64,000 bases of DNA, taken from Sediminibacterium salmoneum NBRC 103935 (GTDB lineage: Bacteria; Bacteroidota; Bacteroidia; Chitinophagales; Chitinophagaceae). A program made the position numbers and the translations under genes. The notes beneath the pieces are model-generated. The model was not told the DNA's origin. It ran no database searches and was given only the letters and a program-made list of their open reading frames with translations. The stretch spans positions 2,582,959 to 2,646,958 of the forward strand of contig NZ_KI866530.1 of NCBI RefSeq assembly GCF_000511175.1. Reading direction: 5' to 3'. Below, in pieces: positions 17,433 to 24,369 of this stretch; position 1 is the stretch's first letter, and each line of letters starts with the position of its first letter.

Positions 17433-17706
17433 CAGTTGTAATCCCTCAATAACTTCTGAGAAAAGCCGGCAAAGCCAATTTTCTGTAACCCGATTGCTTG
17501 GATATGTATTGATTCCTTTTATTAAAGTATACCAGTACATTATTTCTCCTGTAATGGGACCCAAGTGCAGATTTGTACCTACTTGCTCTCAATACGGTGA
17601 AGAAGCATTAAAAAAGCACGGGATCTTTAAAGGTGGATGGTTACTTATCAAGCGACTCAGCAAATGCAGGCCTGGCGGTGGTTCTGGCTGGGATCCGGTT
17701 CCTTAA
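17410..17706 (+). CDS. yidD: Membrane protein insertion efficiency factor YidD
   Basis: 98-residue YidD protein, a small factor linked to YidC-dependent membrane insertion. It has an amphipathic stretch ([19 protein letters not shown]) and the highly conserved core [18 protein letters not shown], ending with [17 protein letters not shown]. The first 25 residues are a poorly conserved extension. The ATG at 17410 overlaps rnpA by 23 bases; an in-frame ATG at 17425 (8-base overlap) is a possible alternative. Confidence 0.94.
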   Translation: MKPQAMCSSCNPSITSEKSRQSQFSVTRLLGYVLIPFIKVYQYIISPVMGPKCRFVPTCSQYGEEALKKHGIFKGGWLLIKRLSKCRPGGGSGWDPVP

Positions 17707-17708
17707 AT

Positions 17709-18305
17709 TTATTCAGGCGCAACCGTTAACGCTCTGAGTTTAGTGATCATCTCTCTGATTTCCTTGATACTATAGAAGCGATAGATTTCCGGATCTTTCC
17801 CATCAACTTTTTCTGCGGAACGCATCTGGTGATAAGGTCCTACTACCTGAGCCAGTGGATTGCTGGTAATAAATGTTGACTGGTTCGGTAAAATGAAGTA
17901 ATTCCTGTTGGCAACTGTTACATTTTTTCCTTCACTCAATAATTGCAGAGAATCAATTTTTTGAGACAGGCTTTCCTGAGTAATTACTTTTTGTGCCTGA
18001 GATGCACTGGTATAGGGTTGATAACTGCCGATGATGGTGTCATTCTTAACGTTGATTACATACAGACCATTTTCCTTCAACTCAACAGTAGCTTCACCTG
18101 CCGGGGTATTGAGTTTAAAACTGATATTGGCTTTGTTTACGGCTACCAGTTTTTCTTCATGACCTGCCCCGTCTTTTGCCTGAATGGTTCCTGCATTTAA
18201 ATCTACTGAGGCTTCTCCTTTACTCATAATGATAATGGTTTTATCATTTCCGGCACAGGCGATTAGTAAACTGCTTAAAACAAAAAAGGCAAATAGGTTT
18301 TTCAT
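17709..18305 (-). CDS. Hypothetical lipoprotein
   Basis: 198-residue protein that I do not recognise. The start is taken at 18305 (MKNLFAFFVLSSLLIACAG), which gives a clean lipoprotein signal with lipobox LIAC; a longer in-frame start at 18329 would break this. Residues 20-80 look beta-rich (SVDLNAGTIQAKDGAGHEEK). The C-terminal half is more helical, with an Arg-rich end (IKEIREMITKLRALTV). It is convergent with yidD (2-base gap) and lies just below the terminator of sod. A surface or periplasmic role is likely; nothing more can be said. Confidence 0.72.
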   Translation of the reverse strand: MKNLFAFFVLSSLLIACAGNDKTIIIMSKGEASVDLNAGTIQAKDGAGHEEKLVAVNKANISFKLNTPAGEATVELKENGLYVINVKNDTIIGSYQPYTSASQAQKVITQESLSQKIDSLQLLSEGKNVTVANRNYFILPNQSTFITSNPLAQVVGPYHQMRSAEKVDGKDPEIYRFYSIKEIREMITKLRALTVAPE

Positions 18306-18317
18306 ACAACTATATTT

Positions 18318-18352
18318 AAAAAAAATCACGCTGCAGAAACCTACAGCGTGAT
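18318..18352 (-). terminator. Intrinsic terminator after superoxide dismutase
   Basis: Read on the minus strand, ATCACGCTG (18352-18344) pairs with CAGCGTGAT (18333-18325) around a 10-base loop, followed by eight U residues (the A8 run at 18318-18325). It ends the sod transcript before the lipoprotein gene. Confidence 0.88.
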
Positions 18353-18372
18353 GTGAAAATACAAGATTTTAT

Positions 18373-18978
18373 TTACTTGGCTGCAGCAAAACGCTCTGCT
18401 ACTTTGCTCCAGTTAACTACATTCCAGAAAGCAGCTAAATAATCTGCTCTGCGGTTCTGGTATTTAAGATAGTAGGCATGCTCCCAAACATCCGCACCTA
18501 AGATTGGCGTTCCTTTTACTTCAGCAACATCCATTAAGGGGTTGTCCTGATTTGGCGTAGAGCTTACTTCCAGTTTACCGTCTTTTACAATTAACCAGGC
18601 CCAGCCACTTCCAAAACGAGTCATACCAGCGTTCGCAAATTTTTCTTTGAACGCATCAAATGAACCGAAAGCAGCATTAATGGCATCTGCTAATTCACCT
18701 GAAGGTGTTCCACCTGCATTGGGTGCAAGGCTTTCCCAGAAGAAAGTATGGTTCCAGTGACCACCACCATTGTTACGGACAGCAGGGCTGATGCTACCAG
18801 CAGCTTGCACCAACTCTTCCAAAGACTTTCCTTCGTTGGGTGTACCAGCGATGGCTTTGTTTAAGTTGTCAACATAAGCCTGGTGGTGCTTGCCATGGTG
18901 AATTTGCATGGTAGTAGTGTCAATATGTGGTTCAAGCGCATCGTGCGCATAGGGTAAAGGTGCTAGTGTAAATGACAT
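18373..18978 (-). CDS. Superoxide dismutase (Fe/Mn family)
   Basis: 201-residue cytosolic enzyme converting superoxide to hydrogen peroxide and oxygen. The metal ligands are visible: His27 in [12 protein letters not shown], His in [13 protein letters not shown], and Asp/His in [17 protein letters not shown]. The Gly before HWNH and the Gln in TPNQDNPL resemble the Mn-type environment, but iron or dual use cannot be excluded. No signal peptide is present. It is a single-gene unit with its own -7 box (19013-19020) and terminator (18318-18352). Confidence 0.96.
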   Translation of the reverse strand: MSFTLAPLPYAHDALEPHIDTTTMQIHHGKHHQAYVDNLNKAIAGTPNEGKSLEELVQAAGSISPAVRNNGGGHWNHTFFWESLAPNAGGTPSGELADAINAAFGSFDAFKEKFANAGMTRFGSGWAWLIVKDGKLEVSSTPNQDNPLMDVAEVKGTPILGADVWEHAYYLKYQNRRADYLAAFWNVVNWSKVAERFAAAK

Positions 18979-19012
18979 AATATTTCTGTTTAAAATGTGT
19001 ATGTATGAATTA

Positions 19013-19020
19013 CAAATTTA
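19013..19020 (-). promoter_or_regulatory. -7 box of the sod promoter
   Basis: The minus strand reads TAAATTTG here, matching TAnnTTTG, 34 bases upstream of the sod start. No clear TTTG -33 element is seen at the usual spacing, so the call is tentative. Confidence 0.4.
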
Positions 19021-19084
19021 CGCGGCATTGGTTTAAATGGCTGTTAAATCAATAAATTCTTTCGCAATTCGACATAAATGAAGC

Positions 19085-19360
19085 GTCTGTCTTAAAATCA
19101 AACGCTCGCGGCCGAGAAATGCCAATTACTTTAACTTCAAAACCACCGAAAACTAGCATTTCTCGAATGCTCGCTTATTTATTTTAAGACAGACAATACT
19201 AGTATTGCCGAATGCTCACTTAGTTCTTTTAGTTCAAACAGATAAATCTACCTCTCGTATGCAATCATTTCTCGAATAAATTCTGAGCAAGCATTCGAGG
19301 ATTGCATGTATAATTAAATATCACGTTACGTGAATTCAATCCTCGGCCGCGCGCGAAGTG
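19085..19360. repeat. Hairpin-rich intergenic repeat cluster
   Basis: The 406-base stretch 18979-19384 carries no convincing gene, and this part is full of symmetric sequence. GTCTGTCTTAAAAT (19085-19098) is perfectly inverted at 19181-19194, enclosing an inner 9-bp stem GAGAAATGC (19114-19122) / GCATTTCTC (19156-19164). CAATACTAGTATTG (19194-19207) is a perfect palindrome. ATGCAATC/GATTGCAT and CTCGAAT/ATTCGAG make a compact hairpin at 19259-19307. TCACGT/ACGTGA lie at 19321-19333. Overlaid on this is a degenerate ~23-base unit around TYTCGAATGCTCGCT, in copies at 19101-19123 (minus), 19156-19178, 19203-19225, 19285-19305 (minus), 19336-19360 and partly at 19261-19288. It is probably a REP/MITE-like relic or a structured RNA. 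I saw no further copies elsewhere in the window by eye. Confidence 0.6.
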
Positions 19361-19384
19361 TTTATTTGAGCAATGTACAGCGAA

Positions 19385-19831
19385 TTATCGCTTGGCTCTG
19401 AAAAAAGAACGCATTAAGAATGCACAGTCGGCTTCTAATATGCCTGAGATTAATTCTGTCTTGGGATGAAAGGGCCACTGTTCTTTTGTGAGATGCTTGT
19501 AACCGTTTTTTTCGTCGGAGGCTCCGTAAACAATGCGTCCTAATTTACCCCAGTAGATAGCGCCGCAGCACATGAGGCAGGGTTCTACCGTTACGTATAA
19601 AGTGGCTTCTGGTAAGTATTTGGCGCCTAATGAACTATAGGCAGAAGTGAGGGCCAGTATTTCTGCGTGCGCAGTTGAATCGTTCAATAGCTCCACCTGG
19701 TTGTGGGCTCTTGCAATAATTTGATTATTCATTACCACCACTGCACCCACGGGTACTTCATCTGCATCAAAAGCCAGCTGGGCTTCTTTCAATGCCTGTT
19801 GCATGAAGTACTCGTGGTTCAGGGTTTGCAT
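19385..19831 (-). CDS. tadA: tRNA-specific adenosine deaminase (TadA-type nucleoside deaminase)
   Basis: 148-residue zinc deaminase that most likely converts adenosine 34 to inosine in tRNA-Arg(ACG). The zinc/proton-shuttle motif HAE is at residues 55-57 (DSTAHAEIL), and the PCLMC cysteines are at 85 and 88. VPVGAVVV and the Asn in RAHNQ are typical of TadA; a guanine or CMP deaminase is less likely. Its ATG overlaps the stop of the DUF1080 gene (TAATG), so it is translationally coupled to the sugar-oxidation operon. This looks like a hitch-hiking arrangement rather than a functional link. Confidence 0.88.
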   Translation of the reverse strand: MQTLNHEYFMQQALKEAQLAFDADEVPVGAVVVMNNQIIARAHNQVELLNDSTAHAEILALTSAYSSLGAKYLPEATLYVTVEPCLMCCGAIYWGKLGRIVYGASDEKNGYKHLTKEQWPFHPKTELISGILEADCAFLMRSFFRAKR

Positions 19832-20589
19832 TATAATTCCTTGATTTCAATATTGCGGAACCATACATCGTCTCCATGGTCCTGCAAGGCAATATGTCCG
19901 CTAAAAGTTCTGCCGAATCCAGACATGGTTTTGAATTTGCTATTGGCAATTAAGTTAAACCATGCTTCGTCTCCATATGTGGTTTTAACGGTTGTAACAC
20001 CATTCAGTTTTAATTCCAGCGTTCCGTTTTTAGAAATAATCTCTGCCTTGTTCCATTCACCAACTGGCTTTACAACTGTGTCTGGTCCTTCAATTAAATC
20101 GTATAAATCACCGGCACGGTGTTTTCTGATTTTTGCATCCGGATGTCCGCCATTGTCCAATACCTGCATTTCAGGTCCGGTATGCCAAACAGCTTTGTAT
20201 TTTGCCGGATCGTTTTGTGCCCAGAAAATAATACCACTGTTGCCATTTTTAGAAACTTTCCATTCCAGACGAAGATGAAAATTTTCAAATGATTTTTCGT
20301 GAATAATATCACCTCCGCCCAGTTTCTGTTCCTTTTTGGCTTTCGAGTCTAAGAACAATACGCCGTCTTCTACTTTCCAGGCGCTTCCAATGCTGTCCTT
20401 AGCATAGGTTTTCCAGCCATTAGTTGTTTTGCCATCAAACAGTTTAATCCATTTCGCTCTCGCGTTATTGGGACTGGCTGACAAAGAAACCGTTGATTTG
20501 TTTTCAGTTGCAGGCGGAAGGTTTTTTCTGTTAAGGGTAGCAGTTATTAAAGCAGCTCCAATTGCAGTAACCCAAATTAATTGATTCAT
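19831..20589 (-). CDS. DUF1080 protein (3-keto-disaccharide hydrolase family)
   Basis: 252-residue exported protein with a hydrophobic N-terminal segment (about residues 4-18). Its concanavalin-like beta-sandwich fold belongs to the DUF1080 / 3-keto-disaccharide hydrolase family. Family marks are WIKLFDGKTTNGWKTY, IIHEKSFENFHLRLEWKVS, NSGIIFWAQ, GPEMQVLDNGGHPD and GHIALQDHGDDVWFRNIEI. Some members cleave 3-keto-glycosides produced by FAD dehydrogenases. The neighbours here (cytochrome c 5 bases upstream; GMC dehydrogenase across the divergent promoter) fit that role. Activity is inferred from family and context. Confidence 0.88.
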   Translation of the reverse strand: MNQLIWVTAIGAALITATLNRKNLPPATENKSTVSLSASPNNARAKWIKLFDGKTTNGWKTYAKDSIGSAWKVEDGVLFLDSKAKKEQKLGGGDIIHEKSFENFHLRLEWKVSKNGNSGIIFWAQNDPAKYKAVWHTGPEMQVLDNGGHPDAKIRKHRAGDLYDLIEGPDTVVKPVGEWNKAEIISKNGTLELKLNGVTTVKTTYGDEAWFNLIANSKFKTMSGFGRTFSGHIALQDHGDDVWFRNIEIKEL

Positions 20590-20594
20590 GTGGC

Positions 20595-20984
20595 TTACTT
20601 AAGTAATAAAACATATTTAACCATAGCTTTTGCATCGTCTTCGCTGATTTGTGGATGCGGAGTCATTGGAACTTCTCCCCAAACACCTTTACCACCTTTG
20701 ATGATTTTGCCAGCCAACATACTGATGTTCTCTTCTGTTGCTTCATATTTGTTTGCTACTTCCTTATAAGATGGCCCGATTAATTTATCGTTCACTTTAT
20801 GACAGGTTAAGCAATCTGATTTGCCAACCAGCTCCAATCCCTTTGTGTAGTCAGGGTTGCTGCTAAGGTCTGCTACAGGAGCTGCTGCTGGTTCAGCTGC
20901 TTTTTCTTCTTTCTTCTCTTCACTACCGCCGCAGGCTGCAGCTACTAATCCGGTAATGGCAAATAGCACTAAGTACTTTTTCAT
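20595..20984 (-). CDS. Lipoprotein c-type cytochrome
   Basis: 129-residue mono-haem cytochrome c anchored to the membrane: lipobox LVAAC (Cys18), then a Lys/Glu/Ala/Pro linker to about residue 40. The haem site is CLTCH (58-62), and the distal Met is in WGEVPMTPHPQ (Met107). It lies between a TIM-barrel protein and DUF1080. Cytochromes of this type next to DUF1080 and GMC dehydrogenases are good candidates for taking electrons from a periplasmic sugar dehydrogenase. That partnership is inferred. Confidence 0.93.
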   Translation of the reverse strand: MKKYLVLFAITGLVAAACGGSEEKKEEKAAEPAAAPVADLSSNPDYTKGLELVGKSDCLTCHKVNDKLIGPSYKEVANKYEATEENISMLAGKIIKGGKGVWGEVPMTPHPQISEDDAKAMVKYVLLLK

Positions 20985-21006
20985 AATCGTTCGTTTTAAT
21001 GATGAA

Positions 21007-21026
21007 ACGCTACTTGTTAGTAGCGT
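21007..21026 (-). other. Intercistronic hairpin before the cytochrome c gene
   Basis: ACGCTACT (21007-21014) pairs perfectly with AGTAGCGT (21019-21026) around a 4-base loop, in the only sizeable gap (50 bases) of the minus-strand sugar operon. No T-run follows, so it is more likely an RNA processing or stability element than a full terminator. Confidence 0.4.
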
Positions 21027-21034
21027 GGTTAAAG

Positions 21035-22090
21035 TTAGTTGATACCTAAGATTGTTTTATTAAAATTTTCATCAGAACCCGTGCCGGCAAAATCATCAAA
21101 TGTTTTATCCGTAACACGGATAATATGCTGCTGAATAAACGGAGCGCCTTCTGCTGCACCGGTTTCAGGATGCTTCAATGCACATTCCCATTCCATCACC
21201 GCCCAGCCCGTATAGTTGTACTGTGCCAGTTTGCTGAAAATGGTTTTGAAATCTACCTGCCCGTCTCCCAGCGATCTGAATCTGCCAGCTCTTTCAACCC
21301 AACCCTGATAACCACCATAAACACCCTGTTTTCCTGTTGGATTAAACTCGGCATCTTTTACATGGAACATTTTAATACGCTCATGGTAATGGTCTATATA
21401 GGCTTTGTAGTCCAGGCATTGCAATACAAAGTGAGAAGGATCGTAGAGTAAACAGGCACGTGGATGGTTATTTACTTTTTCCAAAAACATTTCATAAGTA
21501 ACGCCATCATGTAAATCTTCTCCAGGATGAATTTCATAGCAAAGGTCAACACCATTAGCATCAAATTCATTTAAGATGGGCATCCATCTCTTAGCCAGCT
21601 CAGTAAATCCTGTTTCCACCAATCCCGCTGGTCTTTGTGGCCAGGGATATACGGTTTGCCACAACAATGCACCGCTGAAAGTGGCGTGCGCATTGAGTCC
21701 CAGGTTTTGAGAAGCTTTTGCTGCATACTTTAATTGCTGCACCGCCCATTCTGTTCTGGCTTTGGGATTGCCTCTTAAAGCTTCGGGTGCAAAACCATCG
21801 AAAAGTGCGTCATAAGCAGGGTTCACTGCTACCAGTTGTCCCTGCAAGTGCGTGGATAGCTCAGTAATTTCTAACCCTGCGGCAGCTACAATCCCCCTGA
21901 TTTCATCTGCATAGGTTTTGCTTTCTGCTGCTTTTTGTAAATCTATACAACGGGCATCCCAGGAAGGAATCTGCACTCCTTTAAAACCCAATGATGCTGC
22001 CCACTGGCAGATAGACGCCAATGAATTAAACGGGGCTGTGTCGCCCATAAACTGCGCCAGGAAAATACCTGGTCCTTTAATATTGGTCAT
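21035..22090 (-). CDS. Sugar phosphate isomerase/epimerase family TIM-barrel protein
   Basis: 351-residue xylose-isomerase-like TIM barrel without a signal peptide, so probably cytoplasmic. Metal-ligand-type residues are seen in LCYEIHPGEDLHDG (Glu, His), LLYDPSHFVLQ (Asp, His), IKMFHVKDAEFNP (His, Asp) and WAVMEWECAL (Glu). Its N-terminus (GIFLAQFMGDTAPFNS) and insert near QGVYGGYQGWVERAGRFRSLGDGQVDF are typical of Bacteroidota members paired with MocA oxidoreductases. It lies 3 bases after the Gfo/Idh/MocA gene and upstream of the cytochrome. An epimerase/isomerase step in keto-sugar breakdown is likely; the substrate is unknown. Confidence 0.87.
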   Translation of the reverse strand: MTNIKGPGIFLAQFMGDTAPFNSLASICQWAASLGFKGVQIPSWDARCIDLQKAAESKTYADEIRGIVAAAGLEITELSTHLQGQLVAVNPAYDALFDGFAPEALRGNPKARTEWAVQQLKYAAKASQNLGLNAHATFSGALLWQTVYPWPQRPAGLVETGFTELAKRWMPILNEFDANGVDLCYEIHPGEDLHDGVTYEMFLEKVNNHPRACLLYDPSHFVLQCLDYKAYIDHYHERIKMFHVKDAEFNPTGKQGVYGGYQGWVERAGRFRSLGDGQVDFKTIFSKLAQYNYTGWAVMEWECALKHPETGAAEGAPFIQQHIIRVTDKTFDDFAGTGSDENFNKTILGIN

Positions 22091-22093
22091 GAA

Positions 22094-23260
22094 TTATATT
22101 TTATGTTCGGTCCACTTTACATCTGAGTTGGCAGATGCTACTACATTGTCAATAAATGCCATCCCTCTGATACCATCTTCTACGCCCGGAAAATCCAGTT
22201 GTTCTTTGGTTGGGGTACGTCCTTCAATTTTGGCCTGCACGGTTGCCGCAAAGTTTTTGTAGATATTGGCAAATGCTTCCAGGTATCCTTCCGGATGTCC
22301 GCCCGGTGTTCTGCAGTTACTGGTGGCAAAGATAGACAAGCGATCGGTGTAATTGGCTCCGGCACGTAAAATCTGCATCGGTGCTTCCAGCCATTTTACA
22401 ATTAAGGTATTGGGCTCCATCTGTGCCCATTCCAAACCTCCTTTTTCTCCGTATACTCTTATTTTTAGTGCGTTTTCTTCTCCTGCTGCTACCTGAGATG
22501 CCATTAGAACACCCGATGCGCCGCTGTTAAAATGCAACAATACAGATCCATCGTCGTCCAGCATTCTTCCTTCAACCTTGGTATTTAAGTCAGCGCAAAT
22601 TTTGCTAATCTGCGCACCGGTTACATATTCAGCTAAATGCGCTGCGTGGGTGCCAATGTCTCCCATACTTCCGCTCTTTCCGGATTTTTTGGGATCGGTT
22701 CTCCAGGCTGCCTGTGCATTGCCTTCTCTTTCGCTCAGCTTGCTTAACCATCCCTGAGGGTATTCTACCCATACTTTTCTGATTTTACCCAAAGCGCCTT
22801 CAGCAACCATTGCCCTGGCCTGTTTTACCATTGGATAGCCTGAATAAGTATGCGTTAAGCATAGTGTTAATCCTGTTTCTTCCACTTTAGCTTTTAATTG
22901 CTTGGCCTCGTCCAGCGTAAAAGTGATGGGTTTTTCTATTACAACGTGAAAACCATGCTCCAATGCCATCATAGCTGGTGCAAAGTGGGCGAAGTTGGGT
23001 GTAACGATGGTTACAAAATCCATTCGCTTGTCTGCAGGCAAAGCTGCTTCCTTCGTAATCATTTCGTCATAAGTCATATAAATGCGATCCTGAGGCAGGA
23101 ACAACATTTCCCCTGATTCCTGTGCTATGGCTGGATTAATGCTCAATGCACCACATACCAGTTCTATTTGTCCATCCATATTGGCAGCTAAACGGTGGAT
23201 TGCTCCAATAAAAGCGTCTTTGCCCCCGCCAATCATTCCCATTCTTAATTTTCTGGCCAT
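22094..23260 (-). CDS. Gfo/Idh/MocA family oxidoreductase (cytosolic)
   Basis: 388-residue NAD(P)-dependent oxidoreductase. The Rossmann glycine motif is in RMGMIGGGKDAFIGAIHR, and the EKP signature is in HVVIEKPITFTLDEA. The second domain has the substrate His block GSMGDIGTHAAHLAEYVTG. It starts the minus-strand operon of the divergent sugar locus (MocA - isomerase - cytochrome c - DUF1080 - tadA). Proteins of this family often act on 3-keto-sugars or inositols. No export signal is present, unlike the MocA protein at 27656-29113, so the two may act in different compartments. Confidence 0.92.
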   Translation of the reverse strand: MARKLRMGMIGGGKDAFIGAIHRLAANMDGQIELVCGALSINPAIAQESGEMLFLPQDRIYMTYDEMITKEAALPADKRMDFVTIVTPNFAHFAPAMMALEHGFHVVIEKPITFTLDEAKQLKAKVEETGLTLCLTHTYSGYPMVKQARAMVAEGALGKIRKVWVEYPQGWLSKLSEREGNAQAAWRTDPKKSGKSGSMGDIGTHAAHLAEYVTGAQISKICADLNTKVEGRMLDDDGSVLLHFNSGASGVLMASQVAAGEENALKIRVYGEKGGLEWAQMEPNTLIVKWLEAPMQILRAGANYTDRLSIFATSNCRTPGGHPEGYLEAFANIYKNFAATVQAKIEGRTPTKEQLDFPGVEDGIRGMAFIDNVVASANSDVKWTEHKI

Positions 23261-23308
23261 AAGTATATTTTTTAATTTATTGTTTGGATAAGCGCCTCTA
23301 ATTTAATC

Positions 23309-23323
23309 ATAATCGCCGATTAT
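23309..23323. promoter_or_regulatory. Palindrome in the divergent sugar-operon promoter region
   Basis: ATAATCG (23309-23315) and CGATTAT (23317-23323) form a perfect palindrome about a single C, in the 189-base gap between the two divergent operons. The place and symmetry suit a shared operator. No regulator gene is nearby, so the cognate protein is unknown. Confidence 0.42.
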
Positions 23324-23449
23324 ATTCATTTAATAAAGAGGAATCATTCTTGTTATTTGTTCACCGAATCAAAGACCTTCTTGAACATTTTATATATTTC
23401 ATGGAAGTTTACTGCAAACAAATAATTATATTAGGGTTCTGAATGCTGT

Positions 23450-24331
23450 ATGAAAAAATCTTCCAATAGGCGGTCTGCCATCAAAAACATAATAACGGGA
23501 TCAGTTGCTGTTGCATCGGCTCCCCTTATTCCAACTTTAGCGTCCTGCGCAACGGGTTCAATTACTATGAAAGGAAATATAAATCATTCGGTTTGTCGCT
23601 GGTGTTTCGATGGATTATCCTTAGACGAATTATGTATTGAAGCTAAAAAATTAGGTATAACCGGAATTGATTTAGTGGGTCCGAAAGACTGGCCAACTTT
23701 AAAAAAGCATGGTATGGTTTCTACTATGTGTAATGGGGCAGAAATCAGTCTGGTAAAGGGATGGAACGACCCGCAGTATCATGCAACGTTGATTAAAAAC
23801 TATACAGAGCATATTAACCTGGTGGCAGATGCAGGGTATAAAAACCTGATTTGTTTTAGTGGTAACCGTAATGGAATGGATGATGCAACCGGATTAAAGA
23901 ATGCTGCAGAAGGCTTGAAAAAAATTATGCCGCTTGCTGAGAAAAGAGGGGTTACCATTATCATGGAGTTACTGAACAGTAAAGTAGACCACAAAGATTA
24001 TATGTGCGATAAAACTGCCTGGGGAGTGGAGCTTTGCAAAATGGTAGGGTCAGAGCATTTCAAATTACTCTACGATATCTACCATATGCAGATAGATGAA
24101 GGAGATGTTATCAGAACCATCCGCAACAATGCAGCTTATATTGGACATTACCATACGGCTGGCGTACCTGGTCGTCATGAAATTGATGAGTCACAGGAAT
24201 TGTATTATCCTGCCATCATGAAAGCCATTGTGGAAACGGGCTTCAAAGGATATGTGGCTCAGGAATTCATTCCTATTGCAAAGGACAAACTGGGTTCATT
24301 GAAAAAAGCAATTGAAATCTGTAATATTTAA
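23450..24331 (+). CDS. Hydroxypyruvate isomerase-like TIM-barrel protein, Tat-exported
   Basis: 293-residue TIM-barrel protein of the xylose isomerase/hydroxypyruvate isomerase superfamily. The N-terminus has a twin-arginine signal (KKSSNRRSAIKN, hydrophobic core to about 29) ending in LASC, so it may be a Tat-exported lipoprotein. Core residues are seen in IIMELLNSKVDHKDY (Glu), LLYDIYHMQID (Asp, His), IGHYHTAGVPGRHEID and GYVAQEFIPI (Glu). It is the first gene of the plus-strand operon and lies 38 bases upstream of the GMC dehydrogenase. It probably isomerises or epimerises a sugar in the periplasm; the exact reaction is not shown. Confidence 0.87.
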   Translation: MKKSSNRRSAIKNIITGSVAVASAPLIPTLASCATGSITMKGNINHSVCRWCFDGLSLDELCIEAKKLGITGIDLVGPKDWPTLKKHGMVSTMCNGAEISLVKGWNDPQYHATLIKNYTEHINLVADAGYKNLICFSGNRNGMDDATGLKNAAEGLKKIMPLAEKRGVTIIMELLNSKVDHKDYMCDKTAWGVELCKMVGSEHFKLLYDIYHMQIDEGDVIRTIRNNAAYIGHYHTAGVPGRHEIDESQELYYPAIMKAIVETGFKGYVAQEFIPIAKDKLGSLKKAIEICNI

Positions 24332-24369
24332 TAACTATTTTTTAAACCATCAAAGCTTAAACATCTAAC

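Noticed and set aside
19703-20278. Open frame of 191 codons on the plus strand opposite the DUF1080 and tadA genes
   Set aside because: It lies wholly antisense to two well-recognised genes and has no family motif; it is a frame shadow.
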